64,000 bases of DNA, taken from Limnohabitans sp. MMS-10A-192. GTDB taxonomy: Bacteria > Pseudomonadota > Gammaproteobacteria > Burkholderiales > Burkholderiaceae_C. The position numbers were made by a program, and so were the translations under genes. Where the stretch lies: positions 124,001 through 188,000 of the forward strand of contig NZ_NERX01000002.1 of assembly GCF_003063335.1 (NCBI RefSeq), written 5' to 3'. The notes below the pieces were generated by a model. The model was not told the origin of the DNA. It did not search any database and worked only from the letters and a program-made list of their open reading frames with translations. Positions 24,636-33,331 of this stretch are shown here, piece by piece; positions within the stretch are counted from its first letter, which is position 1, and each line of letters starts with the position of its first letter.

Positions 24636-26063
24636 ATGAACGCCCCCACCGCTGCCGCCCACCTGGCCCCCGAAATCGCGCAACGCGCTGTGCCCGATGC
24701 TTTTTTGACGGCCCTCAAAGCCCGCTTTGGCGACAACTGCTCCACCGCCTTGGTGGTGCGCGAGCAGCATGGCCGCGACGAATCGGCCTTCACCCATGTG
24801 CCGCCACCGGCTGCGGTGGTGTTTGCGGAATGCACGCAAGACGTGGCCGACGCCGTCAAGTTGTGCGCCGAGCACAAAGTGCCGGTCATTCCCTTTGGCG
24901 TGGGTTCGTCACTCGAAGGCCATTTGCTGGCGGTACAAGGCGGCATCAGCATCGACCTGATGCGCATGAACAAGGTGCTGGCCATCAACGCCGAAGACCT
25001 GACGGTGACGGTGCAACCGGGTGTGACGCGCAAGCAACTCAATGAAGAGATCAAGTCCACGGGCCTGTTCTTCCCGATCGACCCGGGCGCGGACGCCACC
25101 ATTGGCGGCATGAGCGCCACACGCGCCAGCGGCACCAACGCCGTGCGCTACGGCACCATGCGCGAGAACGTGCTGGCCCTGGAAGTGGTCACCTCGTCGG
25201 GCGAAATCATCCGCACCGGCACCCGCGCCAAAAAGTCGAGCGCCGGTTACGACCTGACGCGCCTGATGGTGGGCAGTGAAGGCACGCTGGGCGTGATGAC
25301 CGAAATCACCGTGCGCCTGTACCCGCTGCCCGAAGCCATCTCTGCTGCCATTTGCTCCTTCCCGAGCATCGAAGCCGCTGTACGCACCGTGATCCAGACC
25401 ATCCAGCTGGGCGTGCCGATTGCCCGCGTGGAGCTGATCGACCACAACACCGTGCGCATGGTCAATGCCTATGCCAAGCTGGGCCTGCGCGAAGAAGCGC
25501 TGCTGCTGATGGAGTTCCACGGCTCGCCTGCGGGCGTGAAAGAACAAGCCGAGACGGTGCAAGAAATCGCCAGCGAATTCGGTGGCAATGCGTTCGAATG
25601 GGCCACGACGCCTGAAGAGCGCACGCGCCTGTGGACCGCACGGCATAACGCCTACTTTGCCGCCGTGCAAAGCCGTCCCGGCTGCCGCGCCATCAGCACC
25701 GACACCTGCGTGCCCATCAGCCGCCTGGCCGACTGCCTGCTGGACTCGATCACCGAAACCGATGCCAGCGGCATTCCTTACTTTTTGGTCGGCCATGTGG
25801 GCGACGGCAACTTCCACTTTGGTTATTTGATCGACCCGAACAACCCGCAGGAATGCGCCACCGCCGAAGCACTGAACCAGCAACTGGTCACCCGCGCCCT
25901 GCGCTTGGGTGGCACCTGCACCGGTGAGCACGGCATTGGCCTGCACAAAATGGACTTCTTGCGCACCGAAACCGGCGAAGGCGCAGTCGACATGATGCGC
26001 ACCATCAAGCGGGCGCTGGACCCGCACAACATCATGAATCCGGGGAAGATTTTCTCGATGTGA
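24636..26063 (+). CDS. FAD-linked D-lactate/glycolate dehydrogenase-type oxidoreductase
   Basis: A 475-residue VAO-fold flavoprotein. The FAD-binding segment includes PFGVGSSLEGHLLA (about 88-101) and GADATIGGMSATRASGTNAV (about 151-170); the C-terminal substrate domain ends with GEHGIGLHKMDFL and the NPGKIF box. This is the pattern of GlcD and cytochrome-linked D-lactate dehydrogenases, which oxidise 2-hydroxy acids and pass electrons to the respiratory chain. There is no glcE or glcF next to it, which favours the single-subunit D-lactate dehydrogenase. AGGAGA lies 8-13 bases before the ATG at 24636. It is convergent with the hybrid kinase gene, 24 bases away. Confidence 0.87.
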   Translation: MNAPTAAAHLAPEIAQRAVPDAFLTALKARFGDNCSTALVVREQHGRDESAFTHVPPPAAVVFAECTQDVADAVKLCAEHKVPVIPFGVGSSLEGHLLAVQGGISIDLMRMNKVLAINAEDLTVTVQPGVTRKQLNEEIKSTGLFFPIDPGADATIGGMSATRASGTNAVRYGTMRENVLALEVVTSSGEIIRTGTRAKKSSAGYDLTRLMVGSEGTLGVMTEITVRLYPLPEAISAAICSFPSIEAAVRTVIQTIQLGVPIARVELIDHNTVRMVNAYAKLGLREEALLLMEFHGSPAGVKEQAETVQEIASEFGGNAFEWATTPEERTRLWTARHNAYFAAVQSRPGCRAISTDTCVPISRLADCLLDSITETDASGIPYFLVGHVGDGNFHFGYLIDPNNPQECATAEALNQQLVTRALRLGGTCTGEHGIGLHKMDFLRTETGEGAVDMMRTIKRALDPHNIMNPGKIFSM

Positions 26064-26087
26064 ATGGTCGCGGAAAAACCGCGCCGT

Positions 26088-27899
26088 TCAGATCGCAGGC
26101 GTCAAAACAGCAGACTGTCGCAGCAAGGCTTCAACCTTGTCGCACAGTTGTGCGGGCTCAAACGGCTTGAGCATGAGGTCACTGAGACCCGCCGACTCAA
26201 AGCGCTCCAAATCTTGCGGCGTGACGTTGGCCGTCAGGCCCAAAATGGGCAAGTCTTGAAGTCGTTCGGACGCGTTTTGCCGTATCGCTGCCGTGGCCGC
26301 AATGCCATCCATCACCGGCATGACCATGTCCATCAAGACCAAATCCACGGCTTGCGCGGCCAAGACCTCCAGCGCTTTTTGGCCATCGACGGCTTCCAGC
26401 ACCTGACAGCTTGGCCAAGCGTTCTGAAGCACTTGCCTGACCAGCAAACGGTTCAATGGATGATCGTCGACCACCAGGAAGCGCCAGGCTTTGTCGGCCG
26501 TTTTCACTTCGAGGCTGGTCGATGGCGTTTTTGCCGCAGGCGCAGCCGTTGCGACCACCGGCAAGCGCAACCAAAAGCGTGAACCCTTGCCCAGCTCGCT
26601 TTCAAAGCCCATCTGGCCGCCCAGCAAATCCGTCAGTTTTTGAGAAATGGCCAAGCCCAGTCCATTGCCACCATAGATGGCGTGGATGTCGCCATCGGCC
26701 TGACTGAAGCGCTGGAAGATTTTGGCCTGCCGGTCCTTGGCAATGCCAATTCCGGTGTCTTCGACTTCAAACAACACGTTGGGCGGGGCCCATTTCACAC
26801 GCAACACCACCGAACCCTCGTGTGTGAACTTCAGGGCATTGCCCAGCAAGTTCACCAGCACCTGCATCAAACGGTGCCGGTCGGTGTGCACCCATTGCGG
26901 CAATGTGGCATCGACCTCCAAGCGGTAATCGAGCTCCATGCTGTTGACCCGGGGGCTGAACAATTCAAACGCGTGTTCCACCACACGCCGCAGTTCAAAG
27001 TCTTCGGGTTGGATGATCAGATGCCCGGCCTGCAATTGCGAATAGTCCAGGATGTCATTGATCACCGTCATCAGGTGTTCGGCCGACTGACGCGTGTGGT
27101 TGAGCACCTTGAGCGCAGCGGGTTTGTTTTCGACACGCGACAAGAGCAAGGCATTGAAACCCAAAATGGCATTCATGGGCGTGCGCAATTCATGGCTGAC
27201 CGTGGCGATGAATTGCTCACGCATTTGCATGGTCTGCTCCAGCTCTTGCCGCTTGGCCTCGAGCTGACTTTGGTTGTGCAAGCTCTCTTGCAAAGCCTCT
27301 CGGTGCAGCCGCGCATAAATCATCGGCACGATCATCAAAATGCCCGTGATAAGGCTGAATGTCAGCCATGATGTCGTGGCATGCACCTGGCCCATTTCGA
27401 AAGCGGGCAACAAGGTGTTGTAACTTGCATAAGCCATCACAGCCTGCAGCGTGAAAACGATCGCCAACCAACAGGCTCCAGCCTTGCGGCTGACCACAAA
27501 AAAGGGGGTCAAGGGCAAAATCAGCAGCCAGGAAAAGCGCGGGGAAAAAACGCCGCCAGCACTGAACGCTGCATAAAAAAGCACCAAGGCCCCTGCAACG
27601 GTCCCCAGATGGACGGCCCAATTCAGCGGCATGCCGCGGTTGATGAAGACCAGTAAAAGCGCCAGCCAGACTGCCATGGAGTTGAACAAGACGGCGGCAT
27701 TGCGGTAGGGGCTGACCGCGGAGTAGATCAACAACACCGCGATGATCACGGTGACAAAGAAAAAGATGTAGGGCATCTTGCCCTGCCTGAAAGCACGCGG
27801 AAAATGGCGCACCAACCATTGCACTTGTTGCATCCACCCATTTTTCAGGTGCACAGGCCTCAGCTGTCGCAGCTGGCGGAATTGGCTCAAGGCGCGCAT
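26088..27899 (-). CDS. Hybrid sensor histidine kinase, second of a tandem pair
   Basis: A 603-residue membrane sensor. Residues about 40-205 hold six or so hydrophobic helices, a membrane-embedded sensor without an evident periplasmic domain. A short coiled coil (about 210-240) leads to the HisKA box ATVSHELRTPMNAILGFN (His near 246). The N, G1 and G2 boxes of the ATPase follow (LGNALKFT; EDTGIGIA; GNGLGLAIS). A C-terminal receiver (about 470-590) has acidic DD and a phosphoacceptor in LVLMDMVMP. No output domain or HPt is encoded nearby. It starts 4 bases after its paralogue's stop. Confidence 0.9.
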   Translation of the reverse strand: MRALSQFRQLRQLRPVHLKNGWMQQVQWLVRHFPRAFRQGKMPYIFFFVTVIIAVLLIYSAVSPYRNAAVLFNSMAVWLALLLVFINRGMPLNWAVHLGTVAGALVLFYAAFSAGGVFSPRFSWLLILPLTPFFVVSRKAGACWLAIVFTLQAVMAYASYNTLLPAFEMGQVHATTSWLTFSLITGILMIVPMIYARLHREALQESLHNQSQLEAKRQELEQTMQMREQFIATVSHELRTPMNAILGFNALLLSRVENKPAALKVLNHTRQSAEHLMTVINDILDYSQLQAGHLIIQPEDFELRRVVEHAFELFSPRVNSMELDYRLEVDATLPQWVHTDRHRLMQVLVNLLGNALKFTHEGSVVLRVKWAPPNVLFEVEDTGIGIAKDRQAKIFQRFSQADGDIHAIYGGNGLGLAISQKLTDLLGGQMGFESELGKGSRFWLRLPVVATAAPAAKTPSTSLEVKTADKAWRFLVVDDHPLNRLLVRQVLQNAWPSCQVLEAVDGQKALEVLAAQAVDLVLMDMVMPVMDGIAATAAIRQNASERLQDLPILGLTANVTPQDLERFESAGLSDLMLKPFEPAQLCDKVEALLRQSAVLTPAI

Positions 27900-27903
27900 C
27901 GTC

Positions 27904-29637
27904 TTAACCCCGCATTCTTTGCAAATGCTGGCTGACGCAGCGGGTCAGTCGATCCAGGTCCATGGGCTTGTCCATCACATCGTCCATGCCGGCATCCAGG
28001 CAGCGTTGTCGGTCCACCGGGTTGGTGTTGGCCGTCAAAGCAATGATGGGCATGGCTTGCGTCATGGCGGGAAACTGTCGGCGAATTTGCTGGGTCAAGG
28101 CCATGCCATCCATCTCCGGCATGACCATGTCGATCAGCGCCACATCAAAACTTTGCGCATCGAGCAAGACCAGCGCTTGTGCAGCGCCATCGGCCGTGAC
28201 GATCTGCGCTTTGGGCCAGCATTTTTGCAATTGCATGCGGGCTACCATCAAGTTCAGGGCGTTGTCGTCCACCACCAAAATCCGCAGCGCCTGGTCCGCT
28301 GGAATGACAAGGGGTTGCTCCGGCTGCGCCACTTTGGCATCCACCCTCGGTATGCGGAACCAGAATGTGGCGCCCTGTCCTTCTTGACTGTTCACCCCAA
28401 TTTGGCCGCCGTGCAACAGCACCAGCTTTTCACAAATCGACAGGCCCAGACCCGTGCCGCCGTAGGTGCGTGTGGTCTGCACATCGGCGTGCTCAAAACG
28501 CCGAAAGATGTTGACCTGCTGTGCCAGCGCAATGCCGCGACCGGCATCGCTCACTTGGAACAAGATGTCTTCGCCTTGAGCCTGTATGCGCAAACGCACG
28601 GCACCCGATGCGGTGAACTTCAAGGCGTTGTCCAGCAATTTGCTCAAGATTTGTCGCAAGCGCTGTGGGTCGCCATGGATGCGCGCGGGCAAATGCGGAT
28701 CGAGCTCTCCGAGCCATTCAATGCCCTTTTCATGCGCCCGCGCCCTCAAGGGCTGCAAAGCATCTTCCATCAACTCTGCAAGTGAGAAATCCACATTGAA
28801 AAGTGCCAGCTTGTTGGCTTGTAGCTGCGAAAAATCCAAAATGTCGTTGACCACCTGGAGCAAGTGCTGGGTCGAACGGCGAATGTGGTCGACGACCTCG
28901 ACCTCCTCGGGTTCGCTGGACAGCTCTTCTCGCAGCACGCCGTTGAAGCCCAAGATCGCATTCATGGGGGTGCGCAGTTCGTGGCCCACCGCAGCCAAAA
29001 ATTCGTCTTTGTGCGCTTGTGCCTTGAGCAAGGCTTCATGGGTCGCTTGGAGTTCCTTGTTGCGCAGATCCAGTTGCTGCAGCTGTTTGTCGTGCAGCTG
29101 ATCAAACAACCAGACGCAGAGCATCAAACTGCCCAGGCCCATCACGTTCTGCATCACCGCCCAAGGCACCGCTTGAGGACTGACCATGGCATGCCCGCTG
29201 ATCCAGCCGCTTTCGGTGGCCTGACAAAGACCCCAGATGACGGCCAGAACAACGCCAATCCATTTGATCGCGGGGGCCGGTCCCAGCAGCATCAACACCG
29301 GCAAGGACACCAGATTCAACCAGACCAGCACCGTTGAATTGACGCCACCTGAATTCATCGCGACATAGCCCACCAGGACCACGCACAGCAAAGAAGCCAG
29401 ATGAAGAACGGTGGAAAACAGCTTCTCGACCCTGGTGAATGGCAGCAATCCGAAACACGTCAGGCTGAAAGCCAGGTTGACGTTGCGGTCGTAATAGCCG
29501 GAAGGAAAAACATAGAAGACGCAGGAGTTCAAACCAATGGCCAGCAAATAAATCGCCAGCAGGTTTTTGCTCTCAAAAATCGACACACGCGGTGATCGCG
29601 CGTCCCCACGCCACGTCAGCGCTTCCAAGCGGCTCAT
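27904..29637 (-). CDS. Hybrid sensor histidine kinase, first of a tandem pair
   Basis: A 577-residue paralogue of the next gene with the same layout: about six membrane helices (residues 25-185), coiled coil, HisKA box AAVGHELRTPMNAILGFN (His near 223), ATPase boxes (LDNALKFT, DAGRGIA, GTGLGLS) and a C-terminal receiver with phosphoacceptor in VALIDMVMPEMDG. The kinase cores of the pair are clearly related; the membrane parts differ, which implies different signals. It starts 11 bases after parB on the same strand, so it is likely expressed with the partition genes. The partner regulator or phosphotransfer protein is not in the window. Confidence 0.9.
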   Translation of the reverse strand: MSRLEALTWRGDARSPRVSIFESKNLLAIYLLAIGLNSCVFYVFPSGYYDRNVNLAFSLTCFGLLPFTRVEKLFSTVLHLASLLCVVLVGYVAMNSGGVNSTVLVWLNLVSLPVLMLLGPAPAIKWIGVVLAVIWGLCQATESGWISGHAMVSPQAVPWAVMQNVMGLGSLMLCVWLFDQLHDKQLQQLDLRNKELQATHEALLKAQAHKDEFLAAVGHELRTPMNAILGFNGVLREELSSEPEEVEVVDHIRRSTQHLLQVVNDILDFSQLQANKLALFNVDFSLAELMEDALQPLRARAHEKGIEWLGELDPHLPARIHGDPQRLRQILSKLLDNALKFTASGAVRLRIQAQGEDILFQVSDAGRGIALAQQVNIFRRFEHADVQTTRTYGGTGLGLSICEKLVLLHGGQIGVNSQEGQGATFWFRIPRVDAKVAQPEQPLVIPADQALRILVVDDNALNLMVARMQLQKCWPKAQIVTADGAAQALVLLDAQSFDVALIDMVMPEMDGMALTQQIRRQFPAMTQAMPIIALTANTNPVDRQRCLDAGMDDVMDKPMDLDRLTRCVSQHLQRMRG

Positions 29638-29648
29638 TGCGATGTCTC

Positions 29649-30572
29649 TTAGGCGCGCAATTTATCAATCAGGCCGTTGAGCTCATCGAGTGAGCCAAAC
29701 TGGATGCTGAGTTCACCCATTTCTTCGATCTTGCCCATGCGCTTGACGCGTTTTTTGACGCGCACTTCGACTTCGGCCATCAGCAAGTCGGACAACTCCT
29801 CTTCCACTCGGCGGATGTCGCGTGACTTTTCTTTCTTGGGTTTTTGGTGCACCAGGTTGAATTCAGCGCTGAGTTTCTTGACCAGGCTTTCGGCCTCGCG
29901 GACCGACAGCTTTTTGGCGGCGATCTGGTTGGCCGCTGTGATTTGGGCTGCTTTGTCCAGGGCCAACAAGGCGCGGGCGTGGCCCATGTCCAGGTCGCCG
30001 GCCATCAACATGGTCTGCACCGGCTCGGCCAGATTCAGCAGACGCAAAAGATTGCTGGCGGCGCTGCGCGAGCGCCCAACGGCTTGCGCCGCCGCTTCGT
30101 GAGTGAGCCCAAACTCTCGCACCAAGCGTTGTAAACCCTGAGCCTCTTCCAGCGGGTTCAGGTCTTCGCGCTGGATGTTTTCGATCAGCGCCATGGCCGC
30201 AGCAGCTTCATTGGGCACATCGCGCACCAACACGGGAACCACGTTGAGGCCGGCCAATTTGGAGGCTCTGAAGCGCCGCTCACCGGCAATGATTTCGTAT
30301 TTGCCCGCGTTTGGGCCATCGCTGAGCTGGCGCACCAAAATGGGCTGCATGATGCCCTGTGCCTTGATGGACTCGGCCAATTCGTACAAAGCGCCCTCGT
30401 CCATGCGGGTGCGTGGCTGGTAAACACCGGCCACCATCTGGTCCACATTCAACTGGCTGGGCAAGCCGGTTTCAGCGTTTGCAACAGCGGCGGGCACATC
30501 AGCGACTTTGGGGCCCAACAGGGCTTCGAGTCCGCGGCCCAGGCCTTTGGGTTTTTTGGTGACCATGGTCAT
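29649..30572 (-). CDS. parB: Chromosome-partitioning protein ParB (Spo0J)
   Basis: A 307-residue CTP-dependent DNA clamp. The N-terminus has the GLGRGLEALLG box that stimulates ParA ATPase (about residues 10-20). The CTP-binding region contains GERRFRASKLAGL (about 96-108). A helix-turn-helix for parS follows (LTHEAAAQAVGRSRSAASNLLRL, about 150-172), then a Lys-rich linker and a C-terminal dimerisation domain. The start overlaps the hydrolase stop by 4 bases (ATGA). Four parS-like sites lie 2-3.3 kb upstream in the same operon. Confidence 0.96.
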   Translation of the reverse strand: MTMVTKKPKGLGRGLEALLGPKVADVPAAVANAETGLPSQLNVDQMVAGVYQPRTRMDEGALYELAESIKAQGIMQPILVRQLSDGPNAGKYEIIAGERRFRASKLAGLNVVPVLVRDVPNEAAAAMALIENIQREDLNPLEEAQGLQRLVREFGLTHEAAAQAVGRSRSAASNLLRLLNLAEPVQTMLMAGDLDMGHARALLALDKAAQITAANQIAAKKLSVREAESLVKKLSAEFNLVHQKPKKEKSRDIRRVEEELSDLLMAEVEVRVKKRVKRMGKIEEMGELSIQFGSLDELNGLIDKLRA

Positions 30573-31105
30573 TCCTTCAAAAGAGTTTGCAAAAGCGCGT
30601 GGCCCTCAGGCCAATCGCCCAGCGATGTTTCTGCGTTGATGTGTCCGGCTTCGCCCAGATCCACCCATTGAGCGGCCCAGTCATGGGCCAGCCCTTGGGC
30701 GCGGGCTGCGGTGCAATACGGATCGTTCTGGCTGCCCACCAGGATGCTCTTGAACGGCAAAGGCTGGCGCACGATGGGCGACCAGCCCGGCAATTGTTCT
30801 TTCAGCTCAGGGGCTTCCACATCTCCCGGCGCCACCAACAAAGCGCCACGCACGCGCCCGACGTGACGAGAAAAAGCGGCCCAAGCCGCCACCTGCAGAC
30901 AGCCCAAACTGTGAGCAGCCAGCACCAAAGGGCCTGGCGTGTCGACCACCACCTCGTCCAGGCGAGCCAGCCAATCGCCACGCCTTGGCCGCAGCCAATC
31001 GTTTTGCTCGACCACGGCATAGCCATAACGGCGCACCCAATGCATTTGCCAATGCCCGGGTCCACTGCCCTGCCAACCGGGCAAGATCAATACAGTGCCG
31101 CTCAT
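30569..31105 (-). CDS. RBBP9/YdeN-family serine hydrolase
   Basis: A 178-residue small alpha/beta hydrolase. The N-terminal LILPGWQGSGPGHWQMHW (6-23), nucleophile elbow LAAHSLGCLQVA (Ser near 67), DPYCT region (Asp near 128) and AGHIN (His near 153) give a Ser-Asp-His triad. The physiological substrate of this family is unknown in bacteria. It is inserted between parA and parB, 2 bases after parA and overlapping parB by 4 bases, so the three are translationally coupled. It could be a passenger; no partition role is known to me. Confidence 0.87.
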   Translation of the reverse strand: MSGTVLILPGWQGSGPGHWQMHWVRRYGYAVVEQNDWLRPRRGDWLARLDEVVVDTPGPLVLAAHSLGCLQVAAWAAFSRHVGRVRGALLVAPGDVEAPELKEQLPGWSPIVRQPLPFKSILVGSQNDPYCTAARAQGLAHDWAAQWVDLGEAGHINAETSLGDWPEGHALLQTLLKE

Positions 31106-31107
31106 GC

Positions 31108-31878
31108 TCAGAGGGTGGGCGCGCGTTGCACCAGTTCGCGGGCAAATTCCACATAGGCCTGGCTGCCCTTGGCCGATGGGTCAAACACCACGCCGGGCAA
31201 GCCATAACTGGGCGCTTCGGCCAGGCGCACGTTGCGCGGGATCACGGCGTCAAACACCTTGTCGCCAAAGTGGGCCTTGAGCTGCTCACTCACTTGCAGC
31301 TGCAAAGTGATGCGCGGGTCGAACATGACGCGCAAGAGGCCGATGATCTTGAGGTCCTTGTTCAGGTTGGCATGCACCTGCTTGATGGTGTTGACCAGAT
31401 CCGTCAAACCTTCCAAAGCAAAGTATTCGCACTGCATCGGCACGATCACGCCGTGGGCTGAACACAGGCCATTGAGGGTCAGCATCGACAGGGATGGCGG
31501 GCAGTCGATCAGGACAAAGTCGTAGTCTGCATCGACTGCAGCCAAGGCCATCTTGAGCCGCTGGTCGCGGTGCTCCAGATCGACCAACTCCACCTCAGCC
31601 CCCGCCAATTCGCGGTTGGCACTGAGCACGTCATAGCCGCACTTGTCGGCTTTCACGGCGGCCTCTTTGATCGAGGCGGACTCGAGCAACACGTCGTACA
31701 CGCTGAGTTCGACATTGCGTTTGTCGATGCCCGAACCCATGGTGGCATTGCCTTGGGGGTCCAAATCCACCAACAGCACACGCTGACCGACTTTGGCCAG
31801 GCCCGCGGCCAAGTTGACGGTGGTGGTGGTTTTGCCGACACCACCCTTTTGGTTGGCAATGCAGAAAATCTTGGCCAT
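31108..31878 (-). CDS. parA: Chromosome-partitioning ATPase ParA (Soj)
   Basis: A 256-residue deviant Walker ATPase. The N-terminal KGGVGKTTTTVNLA (residues 10-23) carries both signature lysines; LLVDLDPQGNAT (about 35-46) is the switch region and FVLIDCPPSLSMLT (about 116-129) the Walker B. It lacks the long N-terminal DNA-binding domain of plasmid ParA proteins, so it is the chromosomal Soj type. It binds DNA non-specifically as an ATP dimer and works with ParB and parS to segregate the origin. Confidence 0.96.
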   Translation of the reverse strand: MAKIFCIANQKGGVGKTTTTVNLAAGLAKVGQRVLLVDLDPQGNATMGSGIDKRNVELSVYDVLLESASIKEAAVKADKCGYDVLSANRELAGAEVELVDLEHRDQRLKMALAAVDADYDFVLIDCPPSLSMLTLNGLCSAHGVIVPMQCEYFALEGLTDLVNTIKQVHANLNKDLKIIGLLRVMFDPRITLQLQVSEQLKAHFGDKVFDAVIPRNVRLAEAPSYGLPGVVFDPSAKGSQAYVEFARELVQRAPTL

Positions 31879-31893
31879 GGTGAAACGTCCGGT

Positions 31894-32511
31894 TTATTTG
31901 GAGATGGCCAGCTTGACGCCAAAGCCAATGAGGAAAACGCCCGCCAGCTTTTCCAGCCAGCGTCCGATGCGTGGATTGGCCCGCATGCGCTCGGCCAGAT
32001 GGTGGGTCAACAAGGTCATACCCAGACCATAAAGAAATGTCAGGCAGGCTATGGTGGCCGCCATCACGCCAAAACTGAGCAGGCCCAGATGGTGCTTGGG
32101 GTCCACGAACAAAGGGAAAAACGCCATGTAAAAAACGATGGCCTTGGGGTTGAGCAAAGTGATGGCCAAGGCCTGCTGGAAATAATGGCGCGGACGGATG
32201 TTGAGCACAGGCGCATCACCGGGCTTGGCCGACAGCATCTTCCAGCCCAACCAGGCCAGATAGACGGCACCCAGCCACTGCACCGCCGCGAATGCCGCGG
32301 GATAAGTGGACAAGACCGCCGCCACACCGGCCACGGCCAACCACATCAGCACCTGGTCCCCGGCGATCACCCCCAAAGTTGCGCCCAAGCCGCCAGCCAT
32401 GCCACCTTTGCTGGTCGAGGTAATGAGCGCCAGATTGCCCGGTCCGGGTATGGCCAGGAACAAAACAATCGCCGCAACAAACGAACCGTAATCCGAAATA
32501 CCGAAAAACAT
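31894..32511 (-). CDS. LysE/RhtB-family amino-acid exporter
   Basis: A 205-residue membrane protein with six predicted helices. The family hallmark AIPGPGNLALITSTSKGG lies at about 18-35, after the first helix, and LNPKAIVFYMAFFPLF (about 118-133) is typical of helix 4. These proteins export amino acids such as homoserine, threonine or lysine. The ATG at 32511 is preferred; a GTG two codons upstream (32517) is possible. It lies between rsmG and parA in the segregation operon, where it is not usually found, and seems a passenger. Confidence 0.87.
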   Translation of the reverse strand: MFFGISDYGSFVAAIVLFLAIPGPGNLALITSTSKGGMAGGLGATLGVIAGDQVLMWLAVAGVAAVLSTYPAAFAAVQWLGAVYLAWLGWKMLSAKPGDAPVLNIRPRHYFQQALAITLLNPKAIVFYMAFFPLFVDPKHHLGLLSFGVMAATIACLTFLYGLGMTLLTHHLAERMRANPRIGRWLEKLAGVFLIGFGVKLAISK

Positions 32512-32579
32512 GGGCACTCTTTTTGGGGGAATATGGCGAGTGTAAGTGATGGGGTCACAAATCCAGCGTCAAGCAAACC

Positions 32580-32595
32580 GGTTTCACGTGAAACA
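32580..32595. promoter_or_regulatory. parS-like site 1
   Basis: GGTTTCACGTGAAACA differs from the palindromic chromosomal parS TGTTTCACGTGAAACA only at the first base. It lies in the intergenic gap between rsmG and the LysE exporter. ParB is expected to load here. Confidence 0.88.
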
Positions 32596-32677
32596 CGTTG
32601 ATCGCAGCCCTCGTGATCAAGCGGAAGACACGCCTGTTTTGAGGCCATTGCCAGGCGACATGGCCTGACAACTCCGA

Positions 32678-33331
32678 TCAAGCCGCGCCGGCGTTCGGGC
32701 GCATCCAGACCATGCAGCGCTCCACATCCAGGCCTGGCACCGTCAATGGTTCCACGTGAAACACTTTCACGTCCACTGGCAAGGCCTCAATCTCATCTTG
32801 GGGGTGCTTGCCCTTCATGGCCATCCAGACGCCCCCTTCTGCCAAGGCCGAGCGAGACCAGGTCACGAAGTCGGGCAAGGAGGCAAAGGCACGGGAACAA
32901 ATGACCTGATACGGGTCGGTCAAAGTTTCCACCCGGGCATGGAGCCCACGCAGGTTGGAAAGCTTCAAGCTCACGGCCACCTGCTGCACAAAGGCGGCCT
33001 TTTTGGCCACGGTGTCCACACAGGTCACATTCAATTCGGGCATGCAAATGGCCAACACCACGCCGGGCAAACCGCCGCCCGAACCCACATCCAGCACACG
33101 GATCGGCTGGCCCAGTGTGTGCCGCGTCAATGGCGCAATCGCCGTCAAGCTGTCCAGCAGGTGGTGCGTCAGCATCTCCGCAGGATCGCGCACAGCGGTC
33201 AAGTTGTACACCTTGGTCCATTTTTGAATCAATGCCATGTAATCCAGCAGGCGTTGTTGCTGTTCAGCAGACAGGTCCAAGCCCAAGGCTTGGATACCCG
33301 CACGCAAGCCCTCGGCCAGGTTCGTGCTCAT
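32678..33331 (-). CDS. rsmG: 16S rRNA (guanine-527-N7)-methyltransferase
   Basis: A 217-residue SAM-dependent methyltransferase that modifies G527 of 16S rRNA in the decoding region. The N-terminal [21 protein letters not shown] (about 42-62) and the SAM motif [16 protein letters not shown] (about 78-93) are diagnostic. It overlaps mnmG by 4 bases, the usual mnmG-rsmG-parA-parB order near bacterial origins. A parS-like site lies inside its 3' part. Confidence 0.96.
   Translation of the reverse strand: MSTNLAEGLRAGIQALGLDLSAEQQQRLLDYMALIQKWTKVYNLTAVRDPAEMLTHHLLDSLTAIAPLTRHTLGQPIRVLDVGSGGGLPGVVLAICMPELNVTCVDTVAKKAAFVQQVAVSLKLSNLRGLHARVETLTDPYQVICSRAFASLPDFVTWSRSALAEGGVWMAMKGKHPQDEIEALPVDVKVFHVEPLTVPGLDVERCMVWMRPNAGAA
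32748..32763. promoter_or_regulatory. parS-like site 2 (imperfect)
   Basis: GGTTCCACGTGAAACA has two mismatches to the 16-base parS consensus (positions 1 and 5) and lies within the rsmG coding sequence, near its 3' end. Binding is likely weaker than at the other three sites. Confidence 0.7.

Noticed and set aside
26068-26086. CGCGG-AAAAA-CCGCG hairpin between convergent genes
   Set aside because: Five-base stem without T run; too weak to call a terminator.
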